Both the position numbers and the translations under genes were made by a program. Source: Ruegeria sp. SCSIO 43209 (GTDB lineage: Bacteria; Pseudomonadota; Alphaproteobacteria; Rhodobacterales; Rhodobacteraceae). From it: a stretch of DNA of 64,000 nucleotides. This document shows positions 25,594 through 35,232 of the stretch, piece after piece (the first letter of the stretch is position 1; each line of letters opens with the position of its first letter). A model generated the notes under the pieces. The model saw nothing but the letters and a program-made list of their open reading frames with translations. It was not told where the DNA came from and searched no databases. Where the stretch lies: the NCBI RefSeq assembly GCF_019904295.1, contig NZ_CP065359.1, positions 3,063,001-3,127,000 on the forward strand, read 5' to 3'.

Positions 25594-26405
25594 GCGCGAG
25601 CCACCCGTATCCGAGGGTCCAACCAATCGCGCAAGCCATCCCCAAGCAGGTTCAAACCCAGCACGGTCACGATAATCGCCAGACCCGGAATCAGAGCCAA
25701 ATGCGGGGCAAAACTAACCATCGTCTGCGCATCGGCCAGCATTCTGCCCCAGCTTGGCGTAGGGGGTTGCGCACCAAGACCGACATAGGACAGCCCAGCC
25801 TCGGCCAGAATGCCAAGTGAGAACTGGATTGTTCCCTGAACAATCAGCAGATTGGCGACATTGGGCAGGATATGTTCAGCCGATATCCGTGCCGCGCCTT
25901 TGCCTGACACGCGGGCGGCAAGGATAAACTCGCGCTCCCAAAGAGACAAAGCCGCGCCGCGGGTGATGCGGGCAAAAACGGGGATGTTGAAGATACCGAT
26001 GGCGATGATTGCGTTAATGGCCCCGGCACCAAAGACGGCAGTGATCAGAATGGCGATGACGAGAGAGGGGAATGCAAAGACCAGATCATTGCCGCGCATG
26101 ATGAATTCATCTATCCACGATCCACTGCGCGCAGCGGCTGCCAGACCCAAGGGAACGCCCAGCGCCATACCAATCCCGACCGCGACCAGCGCCACCGCAA
26201 TCGAGGTGCGCGCACCAACCATGATCATCGAGAACATGTCGCGTCCGAAATGATCGGTACCGAACCAGTGCTGCGCGCTGGGTGGCTGCAGCTTGGCCGG
26301 AATGCTCAGCGCGGCGTGGTCGTATGGGGTCCAGACAAAGGACACCAGCGCTGCCAGCACAACCAGTGAGGACAGCGTCGCGCCAAGGATCAGGTTGCGG
26401 CTCAT
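25590..26405 (-). CDS. Peptide-type ABC transporter permease, DppC family
   Basis: A 271-residue inner-membrane permease. The N-terminal helix (NLILGATLSSLVVLAALVSF) is followed by the OppC_N-type segment WFGTDHFGRDMFSMIMVGARTS. The EAA loop reads EFILAARVSGKGAARIS. The C-terminus has LSYVGLGAQPPTPSWGRML, a hallmark of DppC/OppC proteins. The real start is the ATG at 26405, which overlaps the stop of the first permease (ATGA); an open frame continuing to 26843 is out-of-frame reading through that permease. Works with the DppB-type subunit and the fused ATPase. Confidence 0.92.
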   Translation of the reverse strand: MSRNLILGATLSSLVVLAALVSFVWTPYDHAALSIPAKLQPPSAQHWFGTDHFGRDMFSMIMVGARTSIAVALVAVGIGMALGVPLGLAAAARSGSWIDEFIMRGNDLVFAFPSLVIAILITAVFGAGAINAIIAIGIFNIPVFARITRGAALSLWEREFILAARVSGKGAARISAEHILPNVANLLIVQGTIQFSLGILAEAGLSYVGLGAQPPTPSWGRMLADAQTMVSFAPHLALIPGLAIIVTVLGLNLLGDGLRDWLDPRIRVARA

Positions 26406-27349
26406 GTCCTGCTCCTCAGCCTTGGATCGACTGCGGCATAGGCCAGATCGACAAAAAAGTTCACCATGATGACGGCAAAGACCAGCAGCATAACGACCGA
26501 TTCCACGACGATCAGATCGCGCGCCGATATGGCCTGAAAAACCAGCCGCCCGAGGCCGGGTAGATAAAACACCTGTTCGATGATGATCGAACCCGCCAGC
26601 AGGAAGGAAAATTGGAGTCCAATGATCGTCAGTACCGGGATCAAGGCATTCCGCACTCCGTGTCGCCAAAGCGCCTGCCGACGCGAAAGGCCCTTGGCGC
26701 GTGCAGTGCGCATAAAATCCTCGGCCAGAATATCCAACAGAGCCGAGCGCATGACCCGCGCAAGGATCGCCGCTTGCGGCAGGGCCAGGGCGATGGCTGG
26801 AAGGGTCAACGAATGTAGACCGGTCCAAATGCCGTTCTCCCAACCCGCGAAACCGCCGGCATTGAACCAGCGCAAATTGATGGCAAAGACCAACACCAGC
26901 ATCATCGCGAACCAGAAATTCGGCACCGCGATACCAAGCTGAGTCGCACCCATCACGGTCAGATCACCCGGTTTGCCGCGCCGTGAGGCTGCGTAGATAC
27001 CGGCGGGGAAAGCAATCAGCGTGGAAAGGGTCAGCGCGTACAAAGCCAGCGGCAATGACACCCACAATCGATCTGCGATCATCTGCGACACGGGTGTGCG
27101 ATAGGTGTAGGACGTACCAAAATCCCCAACCAGCATCCCGCCGACCCAGTTGAAGTACCGCTCGATCTTCGAGACATCGAGGCCCAGTTCAGCTCTCAGC
27201 GCAGTCAATGTATCGGCCTGCGCGTTCACGCCCAGCATGAACAACGCCGGATCACCGGGCGCGACCTCGATCACTGCAAAGATGACAACCGAGGCGACGG
27301 CCAGGCTCAGGATCAGCGACAGCAGACGTTTGAGGGCGTAGCGGAGCAT
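26402..27349 (-). CDS. Peptide-type ABC transporter permease, DppB family
   Basis: A 315-residue permease with six helices. It begins MLRYALKRLLSLILSLAVAS and has the BPD_transp_1 N-terminal region (VIEVAPGDPALFMLGVNA). The periplasmic GDFGTSYTYRTPVSQMI is typical of DppB/OppB. The EAA loop reads EDFMRTARAKGLSRRQALW and the C-terminal end AAVDPRLRSRT is family-typical. It follows the binding-protein gene after 155 bases that contain a strong hairpin and overlaps the DppC-type gene. Confidence 0.92.
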   Translation of the reverse strand: MLRYALKRLLSLILSLAVASVVIFAVIEVAPGDPALFMLGVNAQADTLTALRAELGLDVSKIERYFNWVGGMLVGDFGTSYTYRTPVSQMIADRLWVSLPLALYALTLSTLIAFPAGIYAASRRGKPGDLTVMGATQLGIAVPNFWFAMMLVLVFAINLRWFNAGGFAGWENGIWTGLHSLTLPAIALALPQAAILARVMRSALLDILAEDFMRTARAKGLSRRQALWRHGVRNALIPVLTIIGLQFSFLLAGSIIIEQVFYLPGLGRLVFQAISARDLIVVESVVMLLVFAVIMVNFFVDLAYAAVDPRLRSRT

Positions 27350-27465
27350 TTGGAAACGTTAGGGTCACATCTCGTGTGGGTCCAGCGCCTAAGGCACGAG
27401 AAGATAGACAAAAAGAAACCCGCCAAGCCAGAATCCTTGTGGGTTTCATGGTGCAACAGTTCGCG

Positions 27466-27489
27466 CCGGGGCGCTGGCCATCGCCCCGG
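27466..27489 (-). other. Intercistronic GC-rich stem-loop after the peptide-binding protein gene
   Basis: CCGGGGCG (27466-27473) and CGCCCCGG (27482-27489) form a perfect 8-bp stem with an 8-nt loop, 16 bases past the binding-protein stop. No T-run follows on the minus strand, so it is more likely an mRNA-protecting or attenuating hairpin than a strict terminator. The sugar transporter operon has a hairpin at the same place, between its binding-protein and permease genes. Confidence 0.6.
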
Positions 27490-27504
27490 TCCAACTCTGT
27501 TCAT

Positions 27505-28992
27505 CTATTCGGACCAACTGATCCCGGTCAGATCGATCGCTGCCGTGGGTGCGTTTTCCCATAGCCCCTCAACACCGGCCTTGGCCACGCCAAGCTTGGC
27601 AAGTTGAAACAGGTACCCGTTGACGTAATCGGTCGAAATCAAGCGTTGTGCCTCACCCAGCAAACGTGTGCGCTCATCAGGGTCCGTGGTCGAATTCAGC
27701 GTGTCCATCAATGCCTGAAAGTCGGTGCTGTCATATTGGAAGTAATAGTCGGGCCGGGCATAAATACCGATATCCATCGGCTCGGTATGGCTGACGATGG
27801 TCAGGCCAAACTCCTTGCCCTTGAACACGCTTTCCAGCCACTGCGCCCATTCCACATTGATGATCTCGGCGGTGATGCCAATATCGGCCAGTTGCGCAGC
27901 GATGATTTCACCCCCGCGTCGGGCGTAGGAAGGCGGCGGCAAGTGCAGCGTGGTCTCGAACCCATCGGGATACCCGGCCTCGGCCAGCAGCGCCTTGGCT
28001 TTTTCCGGGTCATAGGCCGAATTGCCGGTCAAATCGACGTAAGCCGGGTTATGCGGAGCAAAATGCGTACCGATGGGTGTGCCATAGCCGAACATAGCCC
28101 CATCAATGATGGCCTGCCTGTCAATCGCGTGGGCCAATGCCTGTCGGACCAATATGTCATCAAACGGGGCTTGTTTGTTGTTGGTCGACAGAATGGTTTC
28201 CCCCTCGGTCGAGCCGACAAGAACCTGAAAGCGCGGATCAGCCTCGAACTGCGGCAGATTCTCGGGTGCGGGGAAGTTGTCGAACACGTCCACATCCTCG
28301 GCCATCATGGCGGCGAAGGCGGCGGTCGGATCCGAGATAAACTTAAACGTTGCGGTCTCTAACGCGGGCTGTTCGCCCCAATAGTCGGGGTTGCGATTCA
28401 GGATGATGCTGTCACCCTGCAGCCAGTCAGAGAAGGTGAAGGCCCCCGTGCCAACCGGATTGGTCTTGATATTCTCGATGCTTTCGGGCGCAACGATCAC
28501 CGCGTCACCCCAGGCGAGATTGAAAAGGAAGTTCCCGTTCGGCTCATTCAACGTCACCTGAACGGTCAGGGGGTCCACCACCTCGACACTTTTAATGCCC
28601 GCAAACAAAGCCTTCTGCGCATTGGCGCTGTCTTCTGCCGTGGCGCGATCAAGGGTGAACTTGACGTCCTCGGCATCCATCGTTGTGCCATCGTGAAATG
28701 TCACACCGTCGCGCAGCTTGAATGTGTAAACGGTACCGTCATCCGAGATTTCCCAGCTTTCGGCCAGCCCCGGCACCACCGAGCCATCCCCCATGAACCG
28801 GGTCAGGCCTTCGAAGATATTGGTGTAGACAACCGAATCGATAGCCTGCGCCGCAGCGCTGGTCGGGTCCAGATGCGGTGGCTCAAGCTGCATGGCGATG
28901 GTGATGTCAGATTTGGCCATGGCCTGCGTGGCAAACAGGCCCGCGCCAAGGACCAGGGCCGACGCGAACGAGCGAAAGCGCTGCTTTGTCAT
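27505..28992 (-). CDS. Periplasmic peptide/opine-type substrate-binding protein (SBP family 5)
   Basis: A 495-residue precursor with a Sec signal peptide (FASALVLGAGLFATQAMA/KSD). The family-5 binding-protein fold shows in EGLTRFMGDGSVVPGLAESW, DGTVYTFKLRDGVTFHDGT and VGTGAFTFSDWLQGDSIILNRNPDYWGE. I start it at the ATG at 28992, with GGGGAGAGA upstream; upstream in-frame codons give no signal peptide. It is the first gene of a five-gene operon (binding protein, DppB, DppC, fused ATPase, aldehyde dehydrogenase). The family takes up peptides, opines, nickel or glutathione; here the substrate is unknown. Confidence 0.9.
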   Translation of the reverse strand: MTKQRFRSFASALVLGAGLFATQAMAKSDITIAMQLEPPHLDPTSAAAQAIDSVVYTNIFEGLTRFMGDGSVVPGLAESWEISDDGTVYTFKLRDGVTFHDGTTMDAEDVKFTLDRATAEDSANAQKALFAGIKSVEVVDPLTVQVTLNEPNGNFLFNLAWGDAVIVAPESIENIKTNPVGTGAFTFSDWLQGDSIILNRNPDYWGEQPALETATFKFISDPTAAFAAMMAEDVDVFDNFPAPENLPQFEADPRFQVLVGSTEGETILSTNNKQAPFDDILVRQALAHAIDRQAIIDGAMFGYGTPIGTHFAPHNPAYVDLTGNSAYDPEKAKALLAEAGYPDGFETTLHLPPPSYARRGGEIIAAQLADIGITAEIINVEWAQWLESVFKGKEFGLTIVSHTEPMDIGIYARPDYYFQYDSTDFQALMDTLNSTTDPDERTRLLGEAQRLISTDYVNGYLFQLAKLGVAKAGVEGLWENAPTAAIDLTGISWSE

Positions 28993-29163
28993 GAAAATCT
29001 CTCCCCACTGAAATTGGCTAGCCCTGCTTTTTTCGGGCCGATCTGCGACCAATGTCCTCGCAAACCCGGGGTCAATCAAGGAATTGTTGGCGCAACCGGG
29101 GTTTCTTTGCGCCTGCCGCATCTGCTATGCCGCGCTGCAACATGAACCCTGCGAGGAGCGAGC

Positions 29164-30003
29164 ATGAGCGCCACCGCCCGCAAGAAAGCCCCGAACGCCG
29201 AGGATATCCGCGCCCGGAAAGGTACTGATCCACTGGTCTCGTTGACCGCCTACACAACACCGATGGCGCAGTTGATGGATGCGCATTGTGACTTCGTTCT
29301 GGTCGGTGACAGCGTCGGCATGGTGTTGCACGGGTTGACGTCGACCCTTGGTGTGACGATGGAGATGATGATCATGCACGGCCAGGCCGTTGCCCGTGGT
29401 CTGGACAAGGCAATGATGGTGATCGACATGCCTTTCGCCAGCTACGAGCATGACCCGGCTCAGGCATTCCGCAACGCAGCCCGGCTGATGTCGGAAACAG
29501 GAGCTGGGGCGGTTAAGCTGGAAGGTGGCGTCGAGATGGCTGAAACCATCCGGTTTCTGGTCAAACGCGGGATCCCGGTGATGGCACATATTGGCCTGAC
29601 ACCGCAGTCGATAAACACTTTGGGTGGCTATAAGGTACAAGGGCGCGACGAACAGGCCGATGCCGTATTGACCGACGCCCGGGCAGTCGCCGAAGCAGGC
29701 GCGTTTTCGGTCGTGTTAGAGAAAGTTCCGCAGGGTTTGGCCAACCGGATTACCGCTGAGATTGCGATCCCCACAATCGGAATTGGTGCCTCGGCCGGGT
29801 GCGACGGGCAAATTCTGGTGGTGGACGATATGCTTGGATTTTTCACCGCCTTCAAACCGAAATTCGTCAAACGCTATGCTGATCTTGGCCCGCTGGCCGA
29901 AGCCGCCATTGCTGAATACGCAGCCGAGGTTCGTGCGCGAAGCTTCCCGGCACACGAACATGTCTTTGCCGATGCCGTACCCGTCAAAGGACCCAAGTCA
30001 TGA
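29164..30003 (+). CDS. panB: 3-methyl-2-oxobutanoate hydroxymethyltransferase
   Basis: A 279-residue enzyme adding a hydroxymethyl group from methylene-tetrahydrofolate to 2-oxoisovalerate, the first committed step to pantothenate. Diagnostic motifs are [27 protein letters not shown] with the metal-binding Asp, [19 protein letters not shown] and [20 protein letters not shown] precedes the ATG. It overlaps panC (ATGA), forming a two-gene operon. It is divergent from the peptide-binding protein gene, with 171 bases between the starts. Confidence 0.96.
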   Translation: MSATARKKAPNAEDIRARKGTDPLVSLTAYTTPMAQLMDAHCDFVLVGDSVGMVLHGLTSTLGVTMEMMIMHGQAVARGLDKAMMVIDMPFASYEHDPAQAFRNAARLMSETGAGAVKLEGGVEMAETIRFLVKRGIPVMAHIGLTPQSINTLGGYKVQGRDEQADAVLTDARAVAEAGAFSVVLEKVPQGLANRITAEIAIPTIGIGASAGCDGQILVVDDMLGFFTAFKPKFVKRYADLGPLAEAAIAEYAAEVRARSFPAHEHVFADAVPVKGPKS

Positions 30004-30851
30004 CCGCGCCAATTCTGCGTCGATTGGCAGACTTGCGCGCTCTGACCCGTGATTGGCATCTGAATGGTGAGGTGATCGGAGTTGTCCCCACCATGGGTGC
30101 GCTGCACCAGGGGCATCTGTCGCTGGCCGAAGCCGCGAAGACGGCTTGCGACCGGGTGATCGTGACGATCTTTGTAAACCCCAAGCAGTTCAACAACCCC
30201 GAAGACCTCGCCAACTATCCGCGCACCGAACAAGAAGACGCGAAAAAGCTCGCGCCTTACAACGTCGATGCGATATACGTGCCCGACCCGGATGAGATTT
30301 ACCCTGATGGCTTCGCCACCACAGTCTCGGTCTCGGGTCTGACCGACGCGATGGAGGGAGAATTCCGCCCGGGTCATTTCGATGGTGTGGCAACAGTTGT
30401 CGCCAAGCTGTTCCTGCAAACGCAAGCGGATCGAGCCTATTTCGGGGAAAAAGACTATCAGCAGCTTATGATCGTCCGCCGGATGGCCCGCGACCTCGAT
30501 ATACCGATCGAGGTGATTGGTTGCCCCACGGTGCGTGAACCTTCGGGCCTCGCAATGTCTTCGCGCAATCAAAGGCTATCCGAGGATGGTCTGGCCATCG
30601 CAGCCGAAAAACATCGTATCATGCGTGCAGTTGTTCAGGCGCTGGAAAGCGGCGAAGAATTCGAAGCTTTGGCTTCTCAGGCACAGGCCGATCTTTTGGC
30701 CGCCGGCTTCAACGAAGTGGAGTATCTGCAACTACGCTGCGCTGAAAAGCTGGAGCCTATGACCCATGCCAAACGACCCGCACGACTGTTTGCGGCAGCC
30801 TTGGTCGACGGCGTGCGGCTGATCGACAATCTACCGGTGTCTCCGGTCTGA
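30000..30851 (+). CDS. panC: Pantothenate synthetase
   Basis: A 283-residue ATP-dependent ligase joining pantoate and beta-alanine. It has the HIGH-type nucleotidyl motif in [18 protein letters not shown], then VVTVFVNPKQF-like [20 protein letters not shown]. The pantoate and ATP pocket is in [16 protein letters not shown], and the KMSKS-like stretch is [13 protein letters not shown]. The start overlaps the panB stop, so the two pantothenate genes are coupled. No panD or panE is in the window. Confidence 0.96.
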   Translation: MTAPILRRLADLRALTRDWHLNGEVIGVVPTMGALHQGHLSLAEAAKTACDRVIVTIFVNPKQFNNPEDLANYPRTEQEDAKKLAPYNVDAIYVPDPDEIYPDGFATTVSVSGLTDAMEGEFRPGHFDGVATVVAKLFLQTQADRAYFGEKDYQQLMIVRRMARDLDIPIEVIGCPTVREPSGLAMSSRNQRLSEDGLAIAAEKHRIMRAVVQALESGEEFEALASQAQADLLAAGFNEVEYLQLRCAEKLEPMTHAKRPARLFAAALVDGVRLIDNLPVSPV

Positions 30852-30921
30852 TTTCCCCTCTGGCACGTTTGGTTGTGTTTGCGCTAAAGTCCTGCAAAAC
30901 CAAAGCGGGAGGGGCGCAGGA

Positions 30922-32400
30922 ATGACCTATATTCTGGCAATCGATCAGGGCACCACATCGTCTCGTGCAATCCTGTTCGACGCGCAAATGCAGCGCGTCG
31001 GCACTGCGCAGCACGAGTTTACACAGCATTTCCCACAGGAAGGCTGGGTTGAGCATGATGCCGAGGAGATATGGGACAGCGTTCTGACGGTTTGCCGTGA
31101 AGTGATGCAAACGACAGGTGTATCCGCGGCACAGATCGCTGGTATCGGGATTACCAACCAACGCGAAACCACTGTCATCTGGGATCGCGCCACTGGGGCC
31201 CCCATTCACAACGCAATCGTCTGGCAGGACCGTCGCACCGCTGAGATTTGCGAGCGTCTTCGCAAAGCGGGATGCGAGGATGACGTAACTGCCCAGACCG
31301 GTCTGCTGCTAGATCCTTATTTTTCGGGCACCAAGGTTAAATGGTTGCTGGATACCGTCCCCGGCGCACGCGACCGTGCTGCCGCCGGAGAGCTGCTGTT
31401 CGGCACAATCGATACCTTCCTGATCTGGCGACTGACAGAAGGGCGCGTGCACGCCACCGACGCCACCAATGCGGCCCGCACATTGCTATTCGATATTCAC
31501 AAAGGGGAATGGAGTACCGAGATCTGCGACTTGCTGGACATCCCCCAAGCTTTGTTGCCCGACGTGCGCGATTGCGCCGCAGACTTCGGATCGACCTCGC
31601 TGTTTAGCGGTAATATTCCAATTCTCGGCGTGGCGGGGGATCAGCAAGCTGCCACCATCGGACAGGCCTGTTTCCAGCCGGGCATGATGAAATCCACCTA
31701 TGGCACGGGCTGTTTCGCACTACTCAACACCGGTACGCAGCCAGTTGAGTCGAAAAACCGGCTGCTAACGACAATTGCCTATCAGTTGGACGGGCAGAAA
31801 ACCTATGCGCTTGAAGGCTCGATTTTCATTGCCGGTGCGGCGGTGCAATGGCTGCGCGATGCGTTGCAAATCATCGAAACCGCACCGCAAAGCGGTGAAC
31901 TGGCCGCCAAAGCGGATCCAAACCAGCACGTTGTTCTCGTCCCTGCCTTTACTGGGCTGGGCGCGCCTTATTGGAAACCCGATTGCCGGGGCGCAATCTT
32001 TGGCCTGACTCGCAATTCAGGCCGCGCCGAAATCACGCGCGCCACGCTGGAAAGCATCGCGTTCCAGACCCGCGACCTGTGGCACGCCATGCAGGGCGAT
32101 TGGGGCGCAGAGACTGACGTGATCCTGCGCGTCGACGGCGGAATGAGCGCCTCGGACTGGGCCATGCAGGGGCTTTCCGACATTCTGGGCGCCCCGGTCG
32201 ACCGCCCGGTGATGCAGGAAACCACCGCGCTTGGTGCCGCATGGCTGGCGGGCATGAAAGCGGGTGTCTACCCGGATCAGGCCGGATTCGCCGAAACCTG
32301 GGATCTGGACCGGCGGTTTGAGCCTGCAAAACCCGTAGCTGACCGAGACGCGGCCTATGCACGCTGGCAACGCGCGGTTCAGGCGGCCATGGCGTTCTAA
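30922..32400 (+). CDS. glpK: Glycerol kinase
   Basis: A 492-residue FGGY-family kinase phosphorylating glycerol to glycerol-3-phosphate. Typical motifs are [62 protein letters not shown], and the FGGY signature region [35 protein letters not shown] lies just before the ATG. It stands alone, 70 bases after panC and overlapping the convergent smpB stop by four bases. No glpD, glpF or glpR is adjacent. Confidence 0.96.
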   Translation: MTYILAIDQGTTSSRAILFDAQMQRVGTAQHEFTQHFPQEGWVEHDAEEIWDSVLTVCREVMQTTGVSAAQIAGIGITNQRETTVIWDRATGAPIHNAIVWQDRRTAEICERLRKAGCEDDVTAQTGLLLDPYFSGTKVKWLLDTVPGARDRAAAGELLFGTIDTFLIWRLTEGRVHATDATNAARTLLFDIHKGEWSTEICDLLDIPQALLPDVRDCAADFGSTSLFSGNIPILGVAGDQQAATIGQACFQPGMMKSTYGTGCFALLNTGTQPVESKNRLLTTIAYQLDGQKTYALEGSIFIAGAAVQWLRDALQIIETAPQSGELAAKADPNQHVVLVPAFTGLGAPYWKPDCRGAIFGLTRNSGRAEITRATLESIAFQTRDLWHAMQGDWGAETDVILRVDGGMSASDWAMQGLSDILGAPVDRPVMQETTALGAAWLAGMKAGVYPDQAGFAETWDLDRRFEPAKPVADRDAAYARWQRAVQAAMAF

Positions 32401-32879
32401 CTGTGGTCCTTCATCAAGCGCTGTTTCTGCCGTGACCAGTCGCGCTTGGCCTGCGTTTCGCGCTTGTCGTGCAGCTTCTTACCTTTGGCGATGCCGATCT
32501 TCAGCTTCGCCCGACCCTTGTGATTAAAATAAAGCACCAGCGGCACCAGCGTCATGCCTTTGCGTTGGGTCGCGTTCCACAGGTTCGACAGTTCCTTGCG
32601 TGACACCAGCAGTTTACGGCGGCGGCGTTCTTCATGTTTGAAGACCTTGGCCTGCTCATAGGGCGCGATATAGCTGTTGATCAGCCATAGCTCTCCGTCA
32701 TCAACCGACGCATAGCTTTCAGCAATGTTCGACCCACCGGCACGCAGGGATTTGACCTCGGACCCTTCCAGGACAATACCGCATTCGAGATCGTCTTCGA
32801 TCGCATAATCGAAGCGCGCACGCCGGTTTTCGGCGATCACTTTGTAATTCGGGTCAGTGTTCTGCTTCTGCTTGGCCAT
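32397..32879 (-). CDS. smpB: SsrA-binding protein SmpB
   Basis: A 160-residue RNA-binding protein that carries tmRNA into stalled ribosomes for trans-translation. Recognisable parts are [37 protein letters not shown], and [13 protein letters not shown]. The basic C-terminal tail ([20 protein letters not shown]) mimics a codon-anticodon pair in the decoding centre. Length is normal. The tmRNA gene ssrA is not visible nearby. A second rescue factor, arfB, lies about 3.6 kb away. Confidence 0.96.
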   Translation of the reverse strand: MAKQKQNTDPNYKVIAENRRARFDYAIEDDLECGIVLEGSEVKSLRAGGSNIAESYASVDDGELWLINSYIAPYEQAKVFKHEERRRRKLLVSRKELSNLWNATQRKGMTLVPLVLYFNHKGRAKLKIGIAKGKKLHDKRETQAKRDWSRQKQRLMKDHS

Positions 32880-32923
32880 GGCGCGTTGATGTATGCCGCT
32901 TGCGTCCGCCTTGCAAGGCAGGG

Positions 32924-33466
32924 TTATGAATTGGCCGAGATTATCAGGTCAGGTCCAAATATCGTGTCAGCGTGATTGTGCAGATAAATCTTGAGCCACG
33001 GGGTAAAACGGTCGGGATGCCGTTTCACCTCGGCCAGCAGATCGTGGTAATCGACCCAGCGGATATCCATCACTTCTTCCGGGTTAGGCTCGATTTTCAA
33101 GGCTCCACGCACATGGGCCAGAAAGACATCGACCACCTCGTTCTCGACCATTCCGTTGCCGACATCGGCATGATACTCTAATCGATGCCGGTATTCGGGA
33201 TAGAGCCCGGTGATGCCCAATTCTTCGCGTAGGCGCCGGACGGCACAATGCGAAGCGCTTTCGTCCCAATCCGGATGCGTACAACAGGTATTCGCCCATA
33301 GACCCGGCGTGTGGTATTTGCCCATCGCCCGGCGTTGCAGCAATATCTCGGTCCCGCGCACGGCAAACACGGACACAGCCTTGTGTCGCAGCCCCTTTTC
33401 ATGCGCCTCCAGCTTGTCGACGGGTGTCAGTTCGCCCTCAACCCAAGCCGGGATCAAGATTCCCAT
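32924..33466 (-). CDS. idi: Isopentenyl-diphosphate delta-isomerase, type I
   Basis: A 180-residue Nudix-fold isomerase interconverting isopentenyl and dimethylallyl diphosphate. The active-site Cys is in [16 protein letters not shown], metal-binding His and Glu lie in [20 protein letters not shown] and [12 protein letters not shown], and the Nudix-like helix is [17 protein letters not shown] sits seven bases before the ATG. Type I Idi in Rhodobacterales often accompanies carotenoid or bacteriochlorophyll genes; none are adjacent here. It is transcribed toward smpB with 44 bases between the genes. Confidence 0.93.
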   Translation of the reverse strand: MGILIPAWVEGELTPVDKLEAHEKGLRHKAVSVFAVRGTEILLQRRAMGKYHTPGLWANTCCTHPDWDESASHCAVRRLREELGITGLYPEYRHRLEYHADVGNGMVENEVVDVFLAHVRGALKIEPNPEEVMDIRWVDYHDLLAEVKRHPDRFTPWLKIYLHNHADTIFGPDLIISANS

Positions 33467-33559
33467 CTGTCGTCTCCTGTTGGCGATCTCCGGTGCACAT
33501 GGCCTTACCGGTTTTCCCCAAAGTGGCGCTGATTACAATGTCAATCAATCGCACGAAAG

Positions 33560-33576
33560 GCCGCAGGGGCTGCGGC
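33560..33576 (-). terminator. Candidate weak terminator after cytochrome c gene
   Basis: A perfect 7-bp stem GCCGCAG/CTGCGGC with a 3-nt loop lies 35 bases past the stop of the cytochrome gene. On the minus strand it is followed only by CTTTCG, so termination is uncertain. The idi start lies 94 bases further on. Confidence 0.3.
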
Positions 33577-33610
33577 ATTTCGAAGTTCGTCTGTAAACCT
33601 GTTGGCGGAG

Positions 33611-34024
33611 TTACTCTCCCGAAACGCTCACGATATAGGCGTAAACGTCTTCGGCGCCTTTCTTCAGCTTGAAGGTCATTTTCGACTTTGCCGAGGTTTC
33701 CCCCAAATAGTCTTTCAAGAATGCTTTGGGGTCTTGGGCGTAGGCCACGAAAGTCTCTTCATCCCAGACCAGCCCATTTTCGCCCGCGGCCACGATGCTG
33801 TCGCCGTATCTGAAGCCTTCTTCAGTGCCGGCGGTGCGGCCTGCGATTCCGTACAGGTTCGGACCCGTCTTACCGCCCTTAACGATAACTTCACCCGCAG
33901 GGTCAGCAATCATGTGACAGGATTTACATTTATTGAAGGTCTTCTTACCCGCTTCGGCATCACCTTCTGCATAGACAGGAAGGGCCAGCAGACCGGCAAT
34001 TGCGGTGGCAAGGATACGATTCAT
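33611..34024 (-). CDS. Periplasmic class I c-type cytochrome (cytochrome c2-like)
   Basis: A 137-residue precursor with a Sec signal (MNRILATAIAGLLALPVYA/EGD). The haem attachment site is CKSCH near residue 32. GPNLYGIAGR matches the class I fold, and the probable Met ligand is in KSKMTFKL near residue 111. It would carry electrons in the periplasm between the bc1 complex and oxidases. The ATG at 34024 starts the signal peptide; an upstream codon at 34072 only adds a non-signal extension. Monocistronic. Cytochrome c2/c550 is the closest label. Confidence 0.88.
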   Translation of the reverse strand: MNRILATAIAGLLALPVYAEGDAEAGKKTFNKCKSCHMIADPAGEVIVKGGKTGPNLYGIAGRTAGTEEGFRYGDSIVAAGENGLVWDEETFVAYAQDPKAFLKDYLGETSAKSKMTFKLKKGAEDVYAYIVSVSGE

Positions 34025-34136
34025 AGCTTTTGCTCCGATATGAATTGGCTGCACCGAATGGATCGCTGGCACAGCAGAGAGTCAACGCGCAGATTGCCGC
34101 GCGACGGCACTGTGTCACAGGCGATCGGTGTCGTAC

Positions 34137-35150
34137 TTAACCGAAGTCATGTAACTGCGACCAGCAGGGCAGCAGGTCGCCAGTGCGGGGGGAAGCCAGA
34201 TAGATAGCCCGTGCAATCGCGCGCGCAAGACAGATCGAGGCCGCATGGCCGATCATCGCCATAGCCTCGGGGCCAACCGTGCGCGCGCAGGTGCTGAGAC
34301 CGAATACCAGATCCCCATCGCCAGGCGTGTGCGCAGGCACGATGGCGCGGGCGATGCCATCATGGGCTGCTACCGCCAGACGCTGGCATTGCGGTTTGGT
34401 CAGCGCTGCATCAGTTGCAACTATAGCAATCGTGGTGTTTGCGCGATCTGGCGGAGCAGAATGCATCATTTGCGCCTTGCGGCTGACAAGAGAGGAACCA
34501 AGGCCCGAGGCCGGGTCTGGCCCCAATCCACCGAACTCGTCATCGATCTCAAACGGCGCAGCCCAAAAATGCCGATCACCCGGTGTGGTTACGCTGCCAA
34601 GCGGATTGGCCGCCACCAGCGCGCCGACGGTTACGCCACCCTCAAGCTTTAACGAAGCCGAGCCTAAGCCACCCTTGTGCATCGCGGCCAATGCGCCGGT
34701 ACCAGCCCCCACCGAGCCCAGTTCAAATTCTGGTGAGGCGGTCAAATACGCAGACTTCCCCAGATCGCGATAAGGATTTTCGGTCCAGTTCTTATCTCCA
34801 CCATTGAGTAGATCGAACAGAATCGCGCCCGGCACGATGGGCACGACGGCCGAACCGACCTGAAATCCGCGCCCCTGAGCGCGCAATGCGTCTGAAACGC
34901 CCGAGCACGCATCCAGTCCAAAGGCCGAGCCGCCGGACAAAGCAATCGCGTCGACCCGATCAACAGTTTTGTCGACCGCCAGTAGGTCGGTCTCACGCGT
35001 GCCGGGGGCGCCGCCCATCACATGAACCGAAGCTGTGAACGGGTCGTCCGCCGTCAGGACAGTTGTGCCTGATTTAAGCGTCTCATCCTGCGCGTGACCG
35101 ACTTTCAGGCCAGGGACATCAGTGATCAGGTTTCTGGGTCCAGGGTTCAT
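34137..35150 (-). CDS. P1/S58-family N-terminal nucleophile aminopeptidase (DmpA-like)
   Basis: A 337-residue protein of the DmpA/BapA family, which self-cleaves to expose an N-terminal Ser or Thr nucleophile. Family motifs are ITDVPGLKVGHAQD at the N-terminus, DAIALSGGSAFGLDACSGV, GSVGAGTGALA, and the processing region NTTIAIVATDAALTK near residue 250, where a Thr would become the new N-terminus. Members act as D-aminopeptidases, beta-aminopeptidases or amide hydrolases. The natural substrate cannot be inferred. The SDR gene lies 82 bases upstream on the same strand and may be cotranscribed. Confidence 0.88.
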   Translation of the reverse strand: MNPGPRNLITDVPGLKVGHAQDETLKSGTTVLTADDPFTASVHVMGGAPGTRETDLLAVDKTVDRVDAIALSGGSAFGLDACSGVSDALRAQGRGFQVGSAVVPIVPGAILFDLLNGGDKNWTENPYRDLGKSAYLTASPEFELGSVGAGTGALAAMHKGGLGSASLKLEGGVTVGALVAANPLGSVTTPGDRHFWAAPFEIDDEFGGLGPDPASGLGSSLVSRKAQMMHSAPPDRANTTIAIVATDAALTKPQCQRLAVAAHDGIARAIVPAHTPGDGDLVFGLSTCARTVGPEAMAMIGHAASICLARAIARAIYLASPRTGDLLPCWSQLHDFG

Positions 35151-35232
35151 CTTCGTCTCGAATGTTGAGCCGGAAAGTGCGCTGGCGCGCGCTGTCTCCG
35201 GCGGAGATATTTATGACCAGATGAAGGGCGGA

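Noticed and set aside
26406..26843. N-terminal extension of the DppC-type permease
   Set aside because: The extension is an out-of-frame reading of the DppB-type gene, and the ATG at 26405 with ATGA coupling is the natural start.
30860..30877. Sigma-54-like TGGCACG followed by TTG upstream of glpK
   Set aside because: The spacing is one base too long and the second element lacks the required GC, so it does not meet the -24/-12 consensus.
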